Shown one piece after another: positions 12,901-27,015 of a DNA stretch of 64,000 nt. The position numbers and the translations under genes are program-made. The notes under the pieces are model-generated. The model had not been told where the DNA came from. It saw only the letters and a list, made by a program, of their open reading frames with translations, and searched no databases. The stretch comes from Rhabdornis inornatus (taxonomy: Eukaryota; Chordata; Aves; Passeriformes; Rhabdornithidae), in contig VWZS01008147.1 in the NCBI GenBank assembly GCA_013397075.1, forward strand, positions 189,657 to 253,656. Reading direction: 5' to 3'. Position 1 is the first letter of the stretch; each line of letters begins with the position of its first letter.

Positions 12901-15900
12901 AGAGGCTGAGTAGATTAAATCATTCCAGTCCCTGGAAAGGCTGTCAAGGGGCTCAGGGGGCTGCAGTGTGAAGTCTGGGTTAACACCTGCAGACTTTGTG
13001 TGCAGGTTGTGTGGCCTGGGGCTGGTGGAGGTTTGACCCAGGGAGGTTAAGGAAGCTCATGCATTGCCAAGGTGCATGTGCAGTGTTCCAGCCCTTCCTG
13101 CAGTGCTCAGGGTGCACAGCTGGCTTTGTGCATTCTAAAATTCCACTGAGGTGTGCGTTACAGACCCAGCATGTCTTATGGCAGAGGCAATTGCCAGGCA
13201 GATCCAGGTTACCAAGCTGTTTTCAGCTTGAGGTGCTGTTGGTAAATACCAGAAGTCACAGATATCCAAAGCAGCCCCAGTTATGAAATTCATGTCTGTG
13301 GCACTGTGGTGTTTAGTCTGGTTTGTTGGAAGAACAAGAGTTGACGGCATCTTCCTTGATGGTTCAAAAGGAAAAGCCCTTTCCAGAAGAAGCAAAGGAC
13401 TGCAAAGTAAACACAGGGAGTTACGAGATGAACATAAACCTAATGTAACATGGGAATTCTGAATCTATTTATCTGTTCTCATTGACATGGTTGTACTTAT
13501 TGTGGAGGGTCTTGACCTCACATTCAGCTTAAGAACACAAGCCTGGGAATAACAGCATTGCAGAACTTTAGGCAGGCAGGATTTCTGTACATTTCATACA
13601 TTTAAGTACATGAGTTACCTTCTATGTGGCTGAAACATCAGAGTAAGATAAGAAGAGAGGCAGAGGTAGAGTAACTGTACCATACAAACTGCATAGAAGT
13701 TCTGAATGCAGCTGATGGAGCTTTCTCACATTTCCACAACTGCATTTCACCCTCCCTTATAGAGGTTGATAAAGCAAGTTTCAGTAAATCAGATTATAAG
13801 GAAAGAGTGAGTGCCTAAAGTGTTCTCCCTGAGCTCTTAGGGAGGAATACCAAGGCATCAGCTAAAATAGGACAGGGAAGGTAGCAGTGTTTTGTGGGGA
13901 AATGGGAAAGATAATGAGGAAAAACAATAGGACGGGGAAAAGAGAAAGTCGGTTAACTCACTTTTCACAGAAGTATTTTTTCTGTTATAAAGGCAACAGA
14001 AGCAAACAAGAGGAGGAATAAACAAAAAGTAAAAAAAAAAAAATAGGACATTAGTGGGGGATGTAGAGAAAAGAAACAGGGTGAAGGAAGAAAATGAGAT
14101 GTTAATCTCTGGCCAAGGGTAAAGTTTATCCCTCCAGCAGCATGGCTGGAATTTTTTTTTTTTTTTAACCTCTGAGTGCTTCTTTTAAGCAAAGAGTTAA
14201 GCAGGCACCAGGCTGTTTAGAGTGGTTGTCTGTCATTTGAGCTTCCCAGGTACTCTGCTATTTCCCTGCTGAAAATCCTTCAGCTGCAAACATTGTCAAG
14301 CCATGGTTGTGTTGTTACTGGCTTGGAGAAAAGAGAGTCTGTGATAATTTTTGACAGTGTTACTTTTCATATATTTTAGAAAATACATTGTGGCAAGCAT
14401 CGAAAAGAAAATTGAGGTAGATTAGAAAAAAAGTTCAAAAAGCTTTTTCGTTCTTTGAAGGACTTGATGAGGGAGGGAATGAAGAAGGACTGGAATTCGT
14501 ACAACTTCAAGAGCCTGGCTGCATTCTTTTGTCAGGATTTTTATTGACTCTCACTTCCAAAGAAACAATGATGCTTCAAGCTGTTCTCTGGAGCCTGGAT
14601 ATACCTTGCTGACCTAAGGAGGCACAATGCACCACAGCTGTTAGCAAGGGTCGTGTGTGGTGTTTGAACTGGAACAAAAGAGCTGGGATCATACTTCTCT
14701 CACTCTGAAGTGCAATTGTTTCCACGCCTTTCCAGTTTTGAGTAACAGCATTTCACACATTAGAAAGGCCATAATGTAATTTATTATCCCTAGCTCTGGA
14801 GTAATTTATTATTGTTTTGACATTTTTACTTTTACTGTTTTATCTTTTCTCAGTCATGGAGTAGAGGAGTAGGAGTCAGAGTTCCTGCTTTTGATATTTG
14901 CAATTTTGCCAGCAAAGTTAACCTAATGTTTGTATGAGTTAAAGTCAGACTCTATAATGACAAAGAGCTGTGGAGGACACAGGACTTGTATCCACTTTGT
15001 GATGAGTCAGAATCTGTAGGCAAGGATCTTATGTGTCCATCATTGCCATAATAGTGGTGGGCAGAAAATCAATGACTACAGGGTAGCTGCCAAAAGCAAT
15101 GAGGATTATTATAGGCTCCAGTTAAATAGCATAAAATGTGAATTAAATAAAATGATTATCAGCTTTTCCACTAAATCTTATAGATGTCTGACCAGATAGA
15201 GTGTCATTCAGGTACCTTCATTTGCTTTAGTTACTCTGAGAAAAGATGCATGAGTTGTTAATGAATTGTAACCACTGCTTTCAGTTTCTATCTTGAGTTC
15301 TGAAAATGCACTGAGACCTTAAAATTTGCAGAATACAATAAAGAAGGTAAAAAAGGTGGCATCGAGAACAAGGAGATGTGAGCAAGCAAAGATTGTTATA
15401 CAGCTGGAAACTGGCCACCCAAGAAGATCTGGCAGAGAAAGTAAAGTATTAATAGCATTATTAATCTACTGAGTTTTACTGCCAGTAAAATAACTACAGA
15501 AAGCAAGATCAAGGAGGGGAAGTTATGAGGCAGCAAATAAAGTAACAAATTTACAATTCTCGGGGGTATTGAGATTGTGGTTCCTGTTACCAAACTGTGA
15601 GAGTACACAAGGACAGCAGCTGTGCCAAATGTCCAGATACTGCAGTTCGCAGTGGGATAAAGGGCATGACACTGTTTAAACTCAGTACTTTTCTCATATG
15701 TGGTAAATCCTCCATCATAATTTACTACAGAAGCCATTTTTCATGGGTTGGAGGGAAGGGGTTGAATGCTGAGTTAATTAATGCATTTCTTCTACTCTCA
15801 CTCTGCAGAGTTCTGGCTCTATGGCACTGGGCCACTGGGACTTCTTGTCTGTTTTGCCAAAAACTAGAAGTTGTTTTCCTGATGTTCTGGAGAGATTTTT

Positions 15901-18900
15901 TTTTCAAACAGTTCCTGTGATTTCAGGATGTCTGAGACTGTCATTCATGAGAAGGCTGGGTCACAGTTCAAACTCTTTGTGAAGAGCTGCATCTTTCCAG
16001 TCCATCACCACTCAAGGCAATGCCACACCAGGTGCTGGAAGCCTTCTTTGTGCTCCAGCCTGTGTTTCACAGCAGTACCTTGGCAGGAACATGTTAAGCT
16101 TTAATTAAAGGGGCATGTTTTATTTCTATGAAGAAAATTCTGCTCTGAGCCTGAGGTTTTCTAATAAAGTTCAGACTTATTTGCCAATTTTCAGTGAAAA
16201 CCATGATTCACTATTTTATTTAGTTGCTCTTGCCTTCCTGACACTCACCATGACTCCACACAATGATTCTATGATAAATTTTTCAGTATATGCTTTTTGG
16301 AGCTAAAGAACATACTCCAGGAGCATTTGGCCTCCCTGAAAATGACATGGAAGCTATTTTATTTTATTTTAATGTTCGGTTTGTAGCATCAGCTTAAAGG
16401 GAGAAAAGAGAAGGCTGTGATTGTTTGATCCACTGCATATGCATAAGAAGTGGTTGCTGCTTTCCTCTGTTCTGATTGTTCTTGGTCAAGACAAGTTTAC
16501 ACAGTTGGAAAACTGAAGGTCAGATAGTTTAGAAAAGATTGACTAAGCCAGGAAAATGATGGCCCAGGCTATTCCACATTAGCTGGTTTAGGAAAGGAGA
16601 GAAGAAAAAACCCAACACACTGGTGATTTCAGAGCCTATTAGGGCTCCTGTGAATGGATTGAGAACAGATGGAGACTTCAGGCTAAAGGCCCAAGTAAAT
16701 ATCTGGGACAATAACTTCAACACATAAGACTAATAAAATATCATGTCTGTGGGGAAAAAAACATGTATTTTTTTTAAATAAACAGATCAGCCCTATCAAC
16801 AAAGCACATGTAGATAGAATTTCCCAGAAGTGTGAAAGGCAGACTATGAAAAAATTATTTGGAAGAAGAGAATAAAAACAGATCAGCAGGTAAACTGAAA
16901 GTCAGTACATTACTGCCAGAGAACCATTACTCCCTTTTGATTCCTCAGAAGCAGAGGAAGACACAGAGCTTTCCTCTGCTGCTTCAACTTCTTTTCTCTC
17001 AGGAAAATAGTTTGTTAGTCTAATTTGAAAATTCACATCTGTTTTATACAAACTCCATGAGTATTTTAAACTTCAGCTATAAATGCTGTTAAGACATCAT
17101 TTGCTGCTCACAGGATGGTTTATGATTGGGATCACGTACTCCCTTCTTGAATCAGGAAATTAAGCCAGAAATCCCAATCTTGATAATTATCTCTGAAATC
17201 AGTGATAAACTGAGTCTCATCATCTGTGAGCTGGGCTCTGCCAAGGGTTCCAGGCTGCTGGTCCCTCCCAGTCACTCCATGAGCTCAGTAAGAGGAATGT
17301 GCTGGGAATCCAAGGGTACCAGCTTTGAGAGACAGGGAGAGCTTTGGCATTACAGGTTTATTTTTTTGACTTGTCTGTTTGTAAGTAATTGGTTTGTTTT
17401 CAAAACCTTCCTACTTCCCTTTCCCCAAACTAACTTAAACCCAAGCAAGCATCCTGTTTAAAAGTAAATAAATAAACAAAAAATCTAGCTATGTAATCAA
17501 ATCTCAAGTATGTTGCTTATGTAAGTGATCTGAACTAAGCCAGCATGAAAAATCCAGAGTTCGGGCATTTTATACCATGAAGTCGGAGATTTTGATTTTA
17601 AAAATATTTTCTTTTTTGTTTGTTGTAGAAGACACCTTTGAAAAACAGTTTCTGTACAGGGATAGAGCATTCTGAGATATTTTCTAATCTGCTTCCAACA
17701 CTGCAGGCCCCTGTCTTTGGGAGTGTATTCAGACTTTCTTCTCTTTCTTCCTCCCAGGGTTACTCAGAATCTCTTGGGTCTGTAAAGCAAGTCCAGGGTG
17801 CTTTACTCTTCAGAAACTGAAGATTCAGCAATACAGAAAACTGAACCAAACCTTATAAGTTTAATCCTGATAGATATTTTCCATGATGATTTAGGAAGTC
17901 ACCATCTCTTTCTTTGATTCATAGCTGCCACTGAAGAGATGCTGATAAATCCCCACCTTGAAGGACTGTATCTTAAATAAAGCCAAAAAGCTGAAAAAAG
18001 CTGCATCTTGCATAAGCTTTAGTACCCAGGTTCATTAGTATTTTGAAAAATGACTTTTTTGTTTGAGCTGGATGATCGTAGTTAAACTTCAGTGGTCTTA
18101 CAGAATGAAAGCTCTGTCTTTGGGGCATTTGAAATGTGTGGTTGGTTTTATTTTCCTCTTAATTTTTGTATGCTAGCTGTATTTACATTTTATGCCCAGA
18201 TGGTTTTCTTTAACTTCTTAGTATAACTTACATGTAACATCTTGCAAAAGCTTTGTTTTCTTGATTTATGCCTCTGTGTTTGAATAGTTTGAAAACTTTG
18301 TTAGGGCACCTAATGGGGAAACTGCTTTTTTAGCACTGTGGATGGCTGTTCTCTGTCAACAGAGAACTGGAAACTTGTGGTTTGTGTGTGTTGTTGGACA
18401 GGATTACAGTCATGTCATGTTGGGGGTTTAGATTTTATCCTTGAAGAAGCCTAAAGCCTTTACAATTGAAAATATTCTTTCTTAGCACATTAATAGCTCT
18501 GAAATCAAAGATCAAGTAAGCAATTTCTATTTTTCATAAGGAAACCAATTCTTCTCATATAATAAAATGCCATAGGAGATGCCAAGGCCTGTATGAAAAA
18601 GATAAAGATCAAACCTATGAGCTGGTAGGTGTGACATGAACTACTCATGAAAGGAAAATCCAGCTTTAGGTAGAACTAGAAAATCTCATTGAATAGATAA
18701 AAAGCCTGTAAATACCACTGGCTATAACCACCTTGTACATAGCATCTGAAAGAAAGGTTTGTAAAGAAACATTAATAGAATATTCTAAAATTACAATGCA
18801 ATCTGATGTGCAAGTCAGATGTGCTGCATTGTAAGAGAGAATTCTGTTCTAAGAGTAAAAGCACCTGCTTTGTAATGGCAGCCTAAAAAACAAGGATGTA

Positions 18901-20639
18901 TAAAAATCCATGGTGTTAAATTGAACTGGTGGTTGAGGGTGTTCTCAAAACAGAGTAGCAGAGGTTTTCTCTCTTCTGCATCTGGGGAGGGCCTGAGGGC
19001 TTTTGAGATTACTTTAAAGATGAAGTAAAACTGTGAATGAAATTATGCAGCTGGCACAAGAAATGGATTTCTTATCAATTATGACTATGCCAGTAATAAA
19101 GTGTTTTAGCTGCAGTGACTAACAAGTATTTCTGTTCCATTGTTGAACAAAATGAAGTAGAAATGTTCACCAGCAGTGGAGTGATCTCAAAAGGTGCTGT
19201 TGCCAGAGCTGCATTTCTTTTAGGGGAAAGAAGAGTAGAAAAGCATCTTGTTTTTGTATAATGTGAATGTAGTAGAAATTATGCCTGGTACATCAAATTT
19301 ACTGTAAATTTGCCACCTAAGCTGCTGAAGTCTGAGCTGCATTAGTAAAGTGAAGGTATTGGCAGTTTTACCTTTCCAACCCATGGAGAGCTTTCTGTGC
19401 AGCCTCAAGGAGATGAGATCTGTTCCCTCCTTTCAGTCTGAAAATCTTTCCATATACATTTATTTGCAGCTCACACCCCCTTCGGCCAGTGCTTAGAGGA
19501 AAATACAATATTAAATTCACTACTTCAGTAAAACATTAGAAAAGTTGGAAACAGGAGTTTTCACTAAATCAGATTTGGAAGTTTTGTAAACCTGCTCTCT
19601 GCATTCATCTCAAACAACAGCACATGCCCACGCTAGGAACAACCTGAGGCATGATGGGATCTGCAGCTTTGAGTGGAAGAACAAATCTTATTTTCATTGA
19701 CCACAACCTTTGTGCTTGCCAGGGTCATACAGCCCTGCAGACCAGCATTGGCAAAGTATAAATTTTCATGAATCCATCTTATGATCAATTAATTTAGTTG
19801 GAGAATTCAAATCCTTTTAGTCTGTAAAACTATTAGGATTTCATTACTTTTAGCACTTCTTTACATTCCTGGTTTTTTTTGCAAAATAGCATGTGATTTC
19901 CCACAATAACAAGAAAAAAAAGATTCATAGGCTGAGGATCCCTTGAGGCCGTTTACTGCATTCTGTATTAATTTTTTTTTTATTTTGGAGTTATATTTAA
20001 TGCAGGCTTATGGTCTGTTTTAAGTTGTGCTGCACTATGAAACCTTTGTCTCCCAAATGATGTTGATTCTCCCTGCATCCCATAAGTGTGATTTCTGACT
20101 CGGAGGGAAGGGAGAGTACCTGTGAATACATCCCAGTTCTGTAAGGCTCCCCTTAGGAACGCTGCTGGAATGCCAGCCCTGAGCTTTCCAAGAAGAATGT
20201 GGGATGAATTTAACTTTTCAGGGGGCAAAGATATTTAAAGCAATACAAGCTATGTAAAGAACTTAGGGATAGTCAACTAAATAGTTTTGTGTTGACTCCA
20301 GCTCTCTTATTGTCACGCAGTGATCAAGGGGGGGGGATATCCATGTGAGGACACGTGAAAAAATGGCTCTTTCCCTTTGTATATCTTAGGGGCTTTTTTA
20401 GACTTGGCCTTACTGCAACATAGTTACTGTTGCTACAGTCCAATCTGGAATCTTTCCATCAGAAATGCTATTTTGATCACTGACTTCTATATGGTTCATA
20501 TCTCATTGTTCTGAAATTTGTCACATCCAGAGCTTGGGAGGCAAAGTAAATCCCGTTTAATTTTAGATAGATTCTTTGCTATGCTTAGTGCCAGATTTGG
20601 TTTTGTTTTAGGTTAATATTTCTATTGATTTCTGAAGCC
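6984..20639. other. Intergenic DNA between EDN3 and ZNF831 (left half)
   Basis: About 13.7 kb of AT-rich sequence. No open frame resembles a known protein, and I recognise no RNA gene or clear transposon. It holds short A/T homopolymers (for example around 14030 and 14155), scattered TAATTA cores, and an ATGCAAAT octamer at 8398-8405, roughly 2 kb upstream of the EDN3 start. Distal EDN3 regulatory DNA is plausible but unproven. Confidence 0.5.
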
Positions 20640-21440
20640 AGAAACCCCTGGGAGTGGCAGGGATGGGTAGCACAGTCATCTGAATGGCTCAAGTCACCTG
20701 GCATGGGATGTGTGCCTTGCTGCAGACTGGGACGTGTGTTACCCCACAGACAATGTCACCAATGCACTGCAGGTGCTCTGGAGCTTCCCTGCAGGGAGTC
20801 CATGGCAGGCTGTGTTCCCAGCCCTGGGACAGTCAATTCCAGATGCACGGGACACCCCTCCAAGGGAAAGCAGACTGCATCCTGCCCTCCTCTGCCAAAG
20901 GGATGGAGGAAGGTGCATGAGGAGTGCCACTTGTGGCACCACTCCGGCTCATTTAAAGGTCCAGCATGTCCAGAACAGCAATTGGTGGTTCTTCAATGCT
21001 TGTTTAACCCTGAACAAGACCTGGAACATATTTAGCCACGTACTGGTTCCCAGCAATAGGACTGTGCTGCTTTCAGCATCTCAGGGATACCCACAACTTT
21101 CAGAATTCTCAAAGGCCACTGTAACAACATGACGGAGGAGGGGAGGTGTCCTCTCCCTAGGGAAGGTGTGGGAAGGTGTTCCCTCCCCAGCTGGCTCCGG
21201 TGACAGGTCAGAGCTGTAATTGTTGATGGTTCCCGCAGGTGGCTCCCGCTGTCAGGGCTCCGGGAGCAGCGCTTGTGTCACATCGTGTGCCAGCGTGACA
21301 AAGTACAGCCACAGGAGACCTCAGCCCAGTTCCCACTGGATAAGCTGCACACCAGGGAACATGCACTGCAAGGAAGGTGCTGCACGATGCAACTTTAAGA
21401 AGCACCCCAACTTTGAGAGCAAATAAATGCACTTTGTGAC
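20640..21440. other. Unexplained GC-rich block upstream of a CR1 tail
   Basis: About 800 bp is clearly richer in G+C than its flanks. Overlapping plus-strand frames of 136 and 140 codons occur here, the longer at 20710-21132. The predicted peptide has several NxT/NxS sequons and tryptophans, but I do not recognise a family. The block directly precedes a CR1 3' end, so it may be a decayed retroelement body or an insertion target. A chance frame in GC-rich DNA is equally likely. Confidence 0.3.
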
Positions 21441-21464
21441 GAGCAACTGGGAACTTTATCCATC

Positions 21465-21881
21465 AGGAGCAGCTGAAGGAGCTGGGGGGCTCAGCCTGGA
21501 GAAAAGGAGGCTCAGGGGGGACCTTCTGGCTCTCCATAACTCCCTGACAAGGAGGGTGCAGTGAGCTGGAGGTTGGACACTTCTCCCAGATAACAAATGA
21601 CAGGAGAAGAGCAAATGGCCTCAAGTAGCACCAGGGGAAGTTTAGATGGGAGCTTAGGAAAATTTTCTGCACTGAAAGGGTTGTCAAGCCTCACAAGTTG
21701 TTGAACAGAATACCCAGGAGAGTGGTGGACTCACCATCCCTGGCATGTGCAAAAGATGTGTGGGTATGGTACTTGAGGAGATATGGTTTGGTGGTGAACA
21801 AGGCAGTGGTGCTGGGTTGATGGTTGGACTTGATCTCAGAAGTCTTTTCCAACCTTAAGGGTTCTGTGATTCTCTGATTCT
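21465..21881 (+). mobile_element. CR1 LINE 3' end, sense orientation
   Basis: The segment contains the typical avian CR1 tail in order: a GAGCTGGGG-type start, the CAGCCTGGAGAA-like block, the ACCATCCCTGG block, the GTTGATGGTTGGACTTGAT block and the TTTTCCAACCTTAAGG block. It ends in the short direct repeats characteristic of CR1 (TGTGATTCTCTGATTCT). It is truncated at the 5' end and shows no intact reverse-transcriptase frame. CR1 tails are abundant in bird and reptile genomes, which helps place the organism. Confidence 0.88.
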
Positions 21882-24800
21882 ATATATGTGTAGTCAGATC
21901 TATCCTTATTGTCCAGAGGAAAGGATAAGCTTTCTCTCCTTCTGGTCCCATTTTTTGCAGTGTCATTGTAATTAAACCAAGAATGGTGAGGGTGTTTTGG
22001 TTAGAGGAGCTCCTCATACACAATGTGTTCTTGATGAACACAAAAGGGAACATCTGGTAGACAGAGCACACAGGCAATGCAATAGCATTTTATAACTGAT
22101 CCAGCATGGATGAATTTTCATAATGCATTAGTCACTACTGTGTGGATTAAGGTGGGGAGGAACCAATGGATGTAGGCATAGAAAAGATGAGCACAGACAT
22201 TGTGTGGATTTCATTAATGACATGGATATCCAGGGGAGGAACTGCCTGATGGCTTTCTCTGAAGACCTCCTGTGTGTAATTGTTTTGTACAGTGAGTGCC
22301 TGTGTTCTGACTTCTGTTAAATATCCCAGAGAAGGTATTTAGAAGATGTTGCTGCAGTGGAACATTCTCTGGCTGTATTTTCCTTCTTTGCACTTTAAAT
22401 CTTACAGGACCTATTGTTTCCCCAAAATATTTTACCAATTCTTTTCCTTCCTAAAGGGAATTCTTCCTCTGAGCATTTCTAAGTAAATCCTTCATATCAT
22501 ATGTTCCAATCAAGCTTTTCTCCTGGTTCTATTGGTACATTGCCACTGAATTTAACTGGACCACATTGGTGTAATTGAGAGCAGAAGATTCGTTCCTTTA
22601 ATGTTTCTGCACAAGTAATCTGTTTCTCTGATCAGGATTTTTTCCACTGCTTGGAATTTCTTCAAATTTGTCAACATCTTCAGGGTAAGGAGGTTCTTCC
22701 AGTTCTAATACCACCTGAATTCTTTTTGAAGCACAGAACATGTTTCCGCAGGCATGCTATTAATTATGGATATTTCCCTAATTCCACTTCTGTGAATATT
22801 GTCAAACAGTTCACATCTGCCTATCCACATCTGGTACGAATTAAAATAGGTTTGGTGTTTTAAATATCAAACATGTAATAATGACCGTTTTGCTTTTGTT
22901 CTTTTAAAACAAAGTTTGTAAATCCTTTCTCATATAATCTCTTAAGCCTTATAATATTGGGCAGGATGAGGAAGTTTTTTATGCTTTACTTTGCTATATT
23001 TACTTTCTTGCTTCTGGGCAACCAGTGATGTGAGGTCTGAGACCTTTGTATCATTTCCCTTTTCAATATTTGCTACATTTGTCGCTACCAGAACCCATAA
23101 GCAGGATCAACAAAGTTATACAAAACTTTTTCATAAGTGGGATGAGTTGGAATACCAAGCACTCATGGGCTGCAGAGGCTGTGATGGCTTTTTGTGTCTT
23201 CTATTTGAGGAGCTCAATGCAAATGATTCCCTGTGAGCAACGGGAGCATTAAGAGGCATTGTGGAGCTAATGGTCTAATTACTTTTAAAGGAGTGTAATT
23301 TTACCTGTTCCTCCTCCCAGCCAAGACACAAACATGTATGTGCACAGAACCCTCTGAATTGCTGCTTGTGCCAATCTCGTAATTGCATTTGTACTTACAA
23401 GTTTGGAGATTTGAGGTAACTTACAGTCCTGGCTCAGCTTCCCAGTGAAGTATTGCTCTCAGACTGTGGTTTCCTAACACAGGTGGGAACAACCCTGGCT
23501 CCCTTTTCCCCATGTAGTTGCTCACCTCAGTTGCTGCCAAAGCATGTTACGGAAATAAATTTTTTCTTTTTTTGTATTAACCATTTTGATGGAGAGGAGG
23601 AAATCTCTGTAATGGCTTCTTTTTACAGAGGAGAAAGGGCAGCAGCTCAGCTGAGTGATCCTGTCATATTCCCAGCTGTGTGTTTGAGACAGAATGTTTA
23701 ATTTGGGCATGTGCAATGAAATAAGGATGTTTTCAACAAAGCCTGTGATATGTATAATACAAAATGATAAATCATAGATTATTAAATACAAATGCTGATT
23801 ATAGCTGTATCAGTGTAAAAAGAGTGGGGAGGGCTGTTGATGTGACCTAAATTTTGCCCTGTGAATACCTCTGAAATGTGCAAGAGGCCTTGTTTTGCAG
23901 AGGTTAGGTGTAAAGCAGAAAGTGTAATTGAAGCCTGACTCCATCAAGGCTTAACTGTCTGTGCTGCTCCAGAATGTCTGACCTCAGCAGCAGAACCTCA
24001 GTGGCCATCACAGTCAGCTGGAAAACAAGACCACAGGAGGTTATGAAACAGCTCCCACGGCTCTTATCCAATCCCTCCTCTTATTAATGGGATAAGAATC
24101 TTTAAAAAGAATCAGAGTGTAATGTATCCCAACTAGCTCACTCTGAAACACTTCCAGTCCTGGCTGGCTGAAGAACATGCTCCTGGAGTTGTACTCAGCA
24201 CTGCTTGCTTTGTCAATCAGTGAATCAAAAACACGCAGCAGATGCACGTGCACAAACCTTGTGATGCTTAAAGAAACGGATTATAGATTAATGAATCGAC
24301 TCTATGAGAATCACCTTGCTTAGCATTGGGTTTTGAACTCTTACAATCGTTAGGTAATGAGACTTTTATAGTGAGGGTTTTAAAGCTAAAATAGTCCATA
24401 CACACATGGCACAAGAATTCTCTGACTACTTTGCAAAGCACCCACAAATTTGTTCAAGTGAATTCGTCTCTTGTTTAACTGGCTCTTGCCCCTCTAAACC
24501 TCAAGCGTTACATAAATGCAGAACATATTCAGGCAGTTGTCATGAGTAGTCAATAGGTACTTTGACTGTGAGAAAGAAAACCACTTTTTATGTTTAAGTA
24601 CTTAAGAGGATGGCTTATAACCAAACTGTGGTAACATTACAGCTCCCTGGAAGACACAGCCTCTAAGTACTTCTACGTGACATTTATCCAGTTCCACCAG
24701 GACACTTTAAATAAGCTGTTAAAATCTCTAAGTATTTTAAAGTTTAAATAAAAATCCACTATTGACCCTTTCATCCATGTGACTCATGGAATGCTGATAG

Positions 24801-25162
24801 TAAATGAAAAATACAGGCCAGATGTCTTAATCTGTGGCCATAATTCCACACAAATCCTTACGATAAAATTAATGGTTTAACAAAGCTACTTAACTACAGG
24901 AAAGCTATTACAATATAAACACTGATGAATGGGAACAAATTTGGTTGTGCAAATAAATCCTAGGCAGGACACAAAACTAGTTTTAGGTGTGGGAATTCCC
25001 TGTGTCCTCAGCAGGACATATACTGAAGCACTGAATATACTGAAATATACTGAATATGTTTATATTAGGAATTGAGTTTTGGGGAAGATGCTGACAAAAC
25101 TTTATGGATAAAAGTAGGACTGGAAAGAAAGTCTGTTCCAGCCCTAAATAACATGATGCTCT
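21882..25162. other. Intergenic DNA, no recognised feature
   Basis: About 3.3 kb of AT-rich sequence between the CR1 tail and the LTR-like fragment. The open frames are short and unlike any protein I know. Confidence 0.5.
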
Positions 25163-25280
25163 ATTGGGTTTGTGTGGCAAGGTTTTGGTAGTGGGGGGCT
25201 GCAGGGGTGGCTTCTTTGAAAAGCTGCTGGAAGTTTCCCCTACAGAGCCAATTCCAGCAGCTCCAAGCCAGAACTTTTGT
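25163..25280 (+). mobile_element. LTR-like fragment of an endogenous retrovirus (candidate)
   Basis: The segment carries blocks such as TTTGTGTGGCAAGGTTTTGG, GGGGTGGCTTCT, AAGCTGCTGGAAG and CAGAGCCAATTCCAGC. I remember this combination from a repeat common in songbird genomes that is annotated as an ERV LTR. Only part is present, without clear TG...CA ends, target duplications or internal genes. The strand is that of the remembered consensus. The call rests on memory. Confidence 0.4.
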
Positions 25281-27009
25281 TGGAGGTATATCTTTGTATT
25301 TGCTGGGGACCTCAGGCTTGCTCTGGTTGGTTTACACCCCTCTCACCCACCTTTGTTTAAGAATTGGGGTTTGCCAGGCAGGTCAGTGAAGTATAATATT
25401 TAATAAGATCTACTAGAAAAGTCTGGAACAACAAGAAAAAATGTGTTCCCAGTTAAAGAGACAAAATCTGAAGCATCCACTAATTTGCATCTGCCTGGGT
25501 AGATGTAGGTGTTGAATACAGACCTTATTAGTAATCAGTATTCCTTATTAATTCACTTCCCTCACTGGAAGGAAGATAAAGCTGATGAGGTGCATTCATG
25601 TGCAAAGGAACTTCAGCTCTGCTTATAGCAAAGAAATGATCCATCAGAACTGCTGCTGGCTTTGGAGGAGAAGGAAACAGATTTTTCCCTCTGTGCCTGG
25701 TGCCCTCCTGTGGTTTTTATGTTCAGCTGCTTGGGAGTGAAACACATCAGTGGTTGATGCTTGCTCCGTGTAAAAGGTACAGAAGAGTTTTCCTGTTTAA
25801 TCTTTTTTTGTGAGTACAGTGTGTTCTGGAAAGCTGGCATACAGTTTTCCATACAGCCAGATGGATTTGGATGTGCAAACTCCGTGAGTTCCCTAACTTA
25901 GACCAAGAGCATTTCTCCCAGTCCTCACACACTGGTGGACCTGACTCCTCCAAGGGCTGTTATGGCTAAAAGGATTTGTGCTGGAGTCACTGCCTTCTGC
26001 AGTGATCCTGTTAAAATGCCACCATGGATCTATTGGCACTTTTAAAGAACTAATGTTAGGTCAAATTGTTACACAGGGTAGGGAACTAAAGTGTCAAGGA
26101 TTACTTCTGTCAGGAAATGGAGTTTAAAATTTACTTTCCCAGCTACCTTAATCTTGTCCCATTTTTCTTCCAGCTACAGCTGCAGAATGACAAATTTCCA
26201 TACTTCATGCTGTAAAATCTACGCAGGATAAAAGTTTCTTTGCACAGCACTTCTGAGTCTGTCATTAAAATATTTCTAAATAACTCATCTTGAAATTCCA
26301 TTTTAAAATACATCATTTAGCCACAAACATTATGCAGAAAAACTTTATGTAGAATATTCCTTACATGTCCATGTATTATAATAATTAGCTCTTGCACAAG
26401 CAAGAGGTGAAAATTGTTGCTGTGGAGGTGCTGGTGTGGTTTGGTGCAATGATTTTTGTACTGTGCTTTCCAAAGGTGCATGGCCAACAGCATTGCTGGG
26501 AGCACTGACCTTGGGATCTCTATAAGCTTTGTGTTTCTTCTTATCCTGCTTTTCCTACAAATTCAGAATCCAGCTGTAGCTTTGAGTGATTCCATCAGAA
26601 AAAAAAGCTCCAGAACTTTGAATGGTTCAATATTGTGTCAGTACTGACGACCTCAAGCCTTGTCACATTTGTAGAACATCCAAATACACAGGAATTGCAC
26701 AGGACTTGGCATGTGGTTTATCTCTCTGAGCTGTTTGGGCATTTTTTACAGATACACTTTTTTTTCCCAGATAATTTGTACTAGATTTCTTTGTATGATC
26801 TGTTTAACCTTTTACCTGAGCATGACTAAAAAGCAACTCCAGATATCCCATGTAGGTTAATCCATTAATCCCTATGTGTGAATCAGAATACAAGAACAGT
26901 AGAAGTTTAAGTACAGAATTTGACTATAATGTAGAAGTGGAATATTTTTAGCGTTCATCAGTTTAATCAAGCAAGTGAACACACTTGGTCAAATTGAAAT
27001 ATCTAATTA
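25281..27009. other. Intergenic DNA downstream of ZNF831
   Basis: About 1.7 kb of AT-rich sequence lying past the proposed ZNF831 poly(A) signal. No gene or repeat was recognised. Confidence 0.45.
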
Positions 27010-27015
27010 TTTATT
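27010..27015 (-). terminator. ZNF831: Candidate ZNF831 poly(A) signal
   Basis: TTTATT on the plus strand reads AATAAA on the minus strand. It is the first canonical signal I find downstream of the ZNF831 stop codon and would give a 3' UTR of about 0.9 kb. No cleavage site was verified. Confidence 0.35.
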
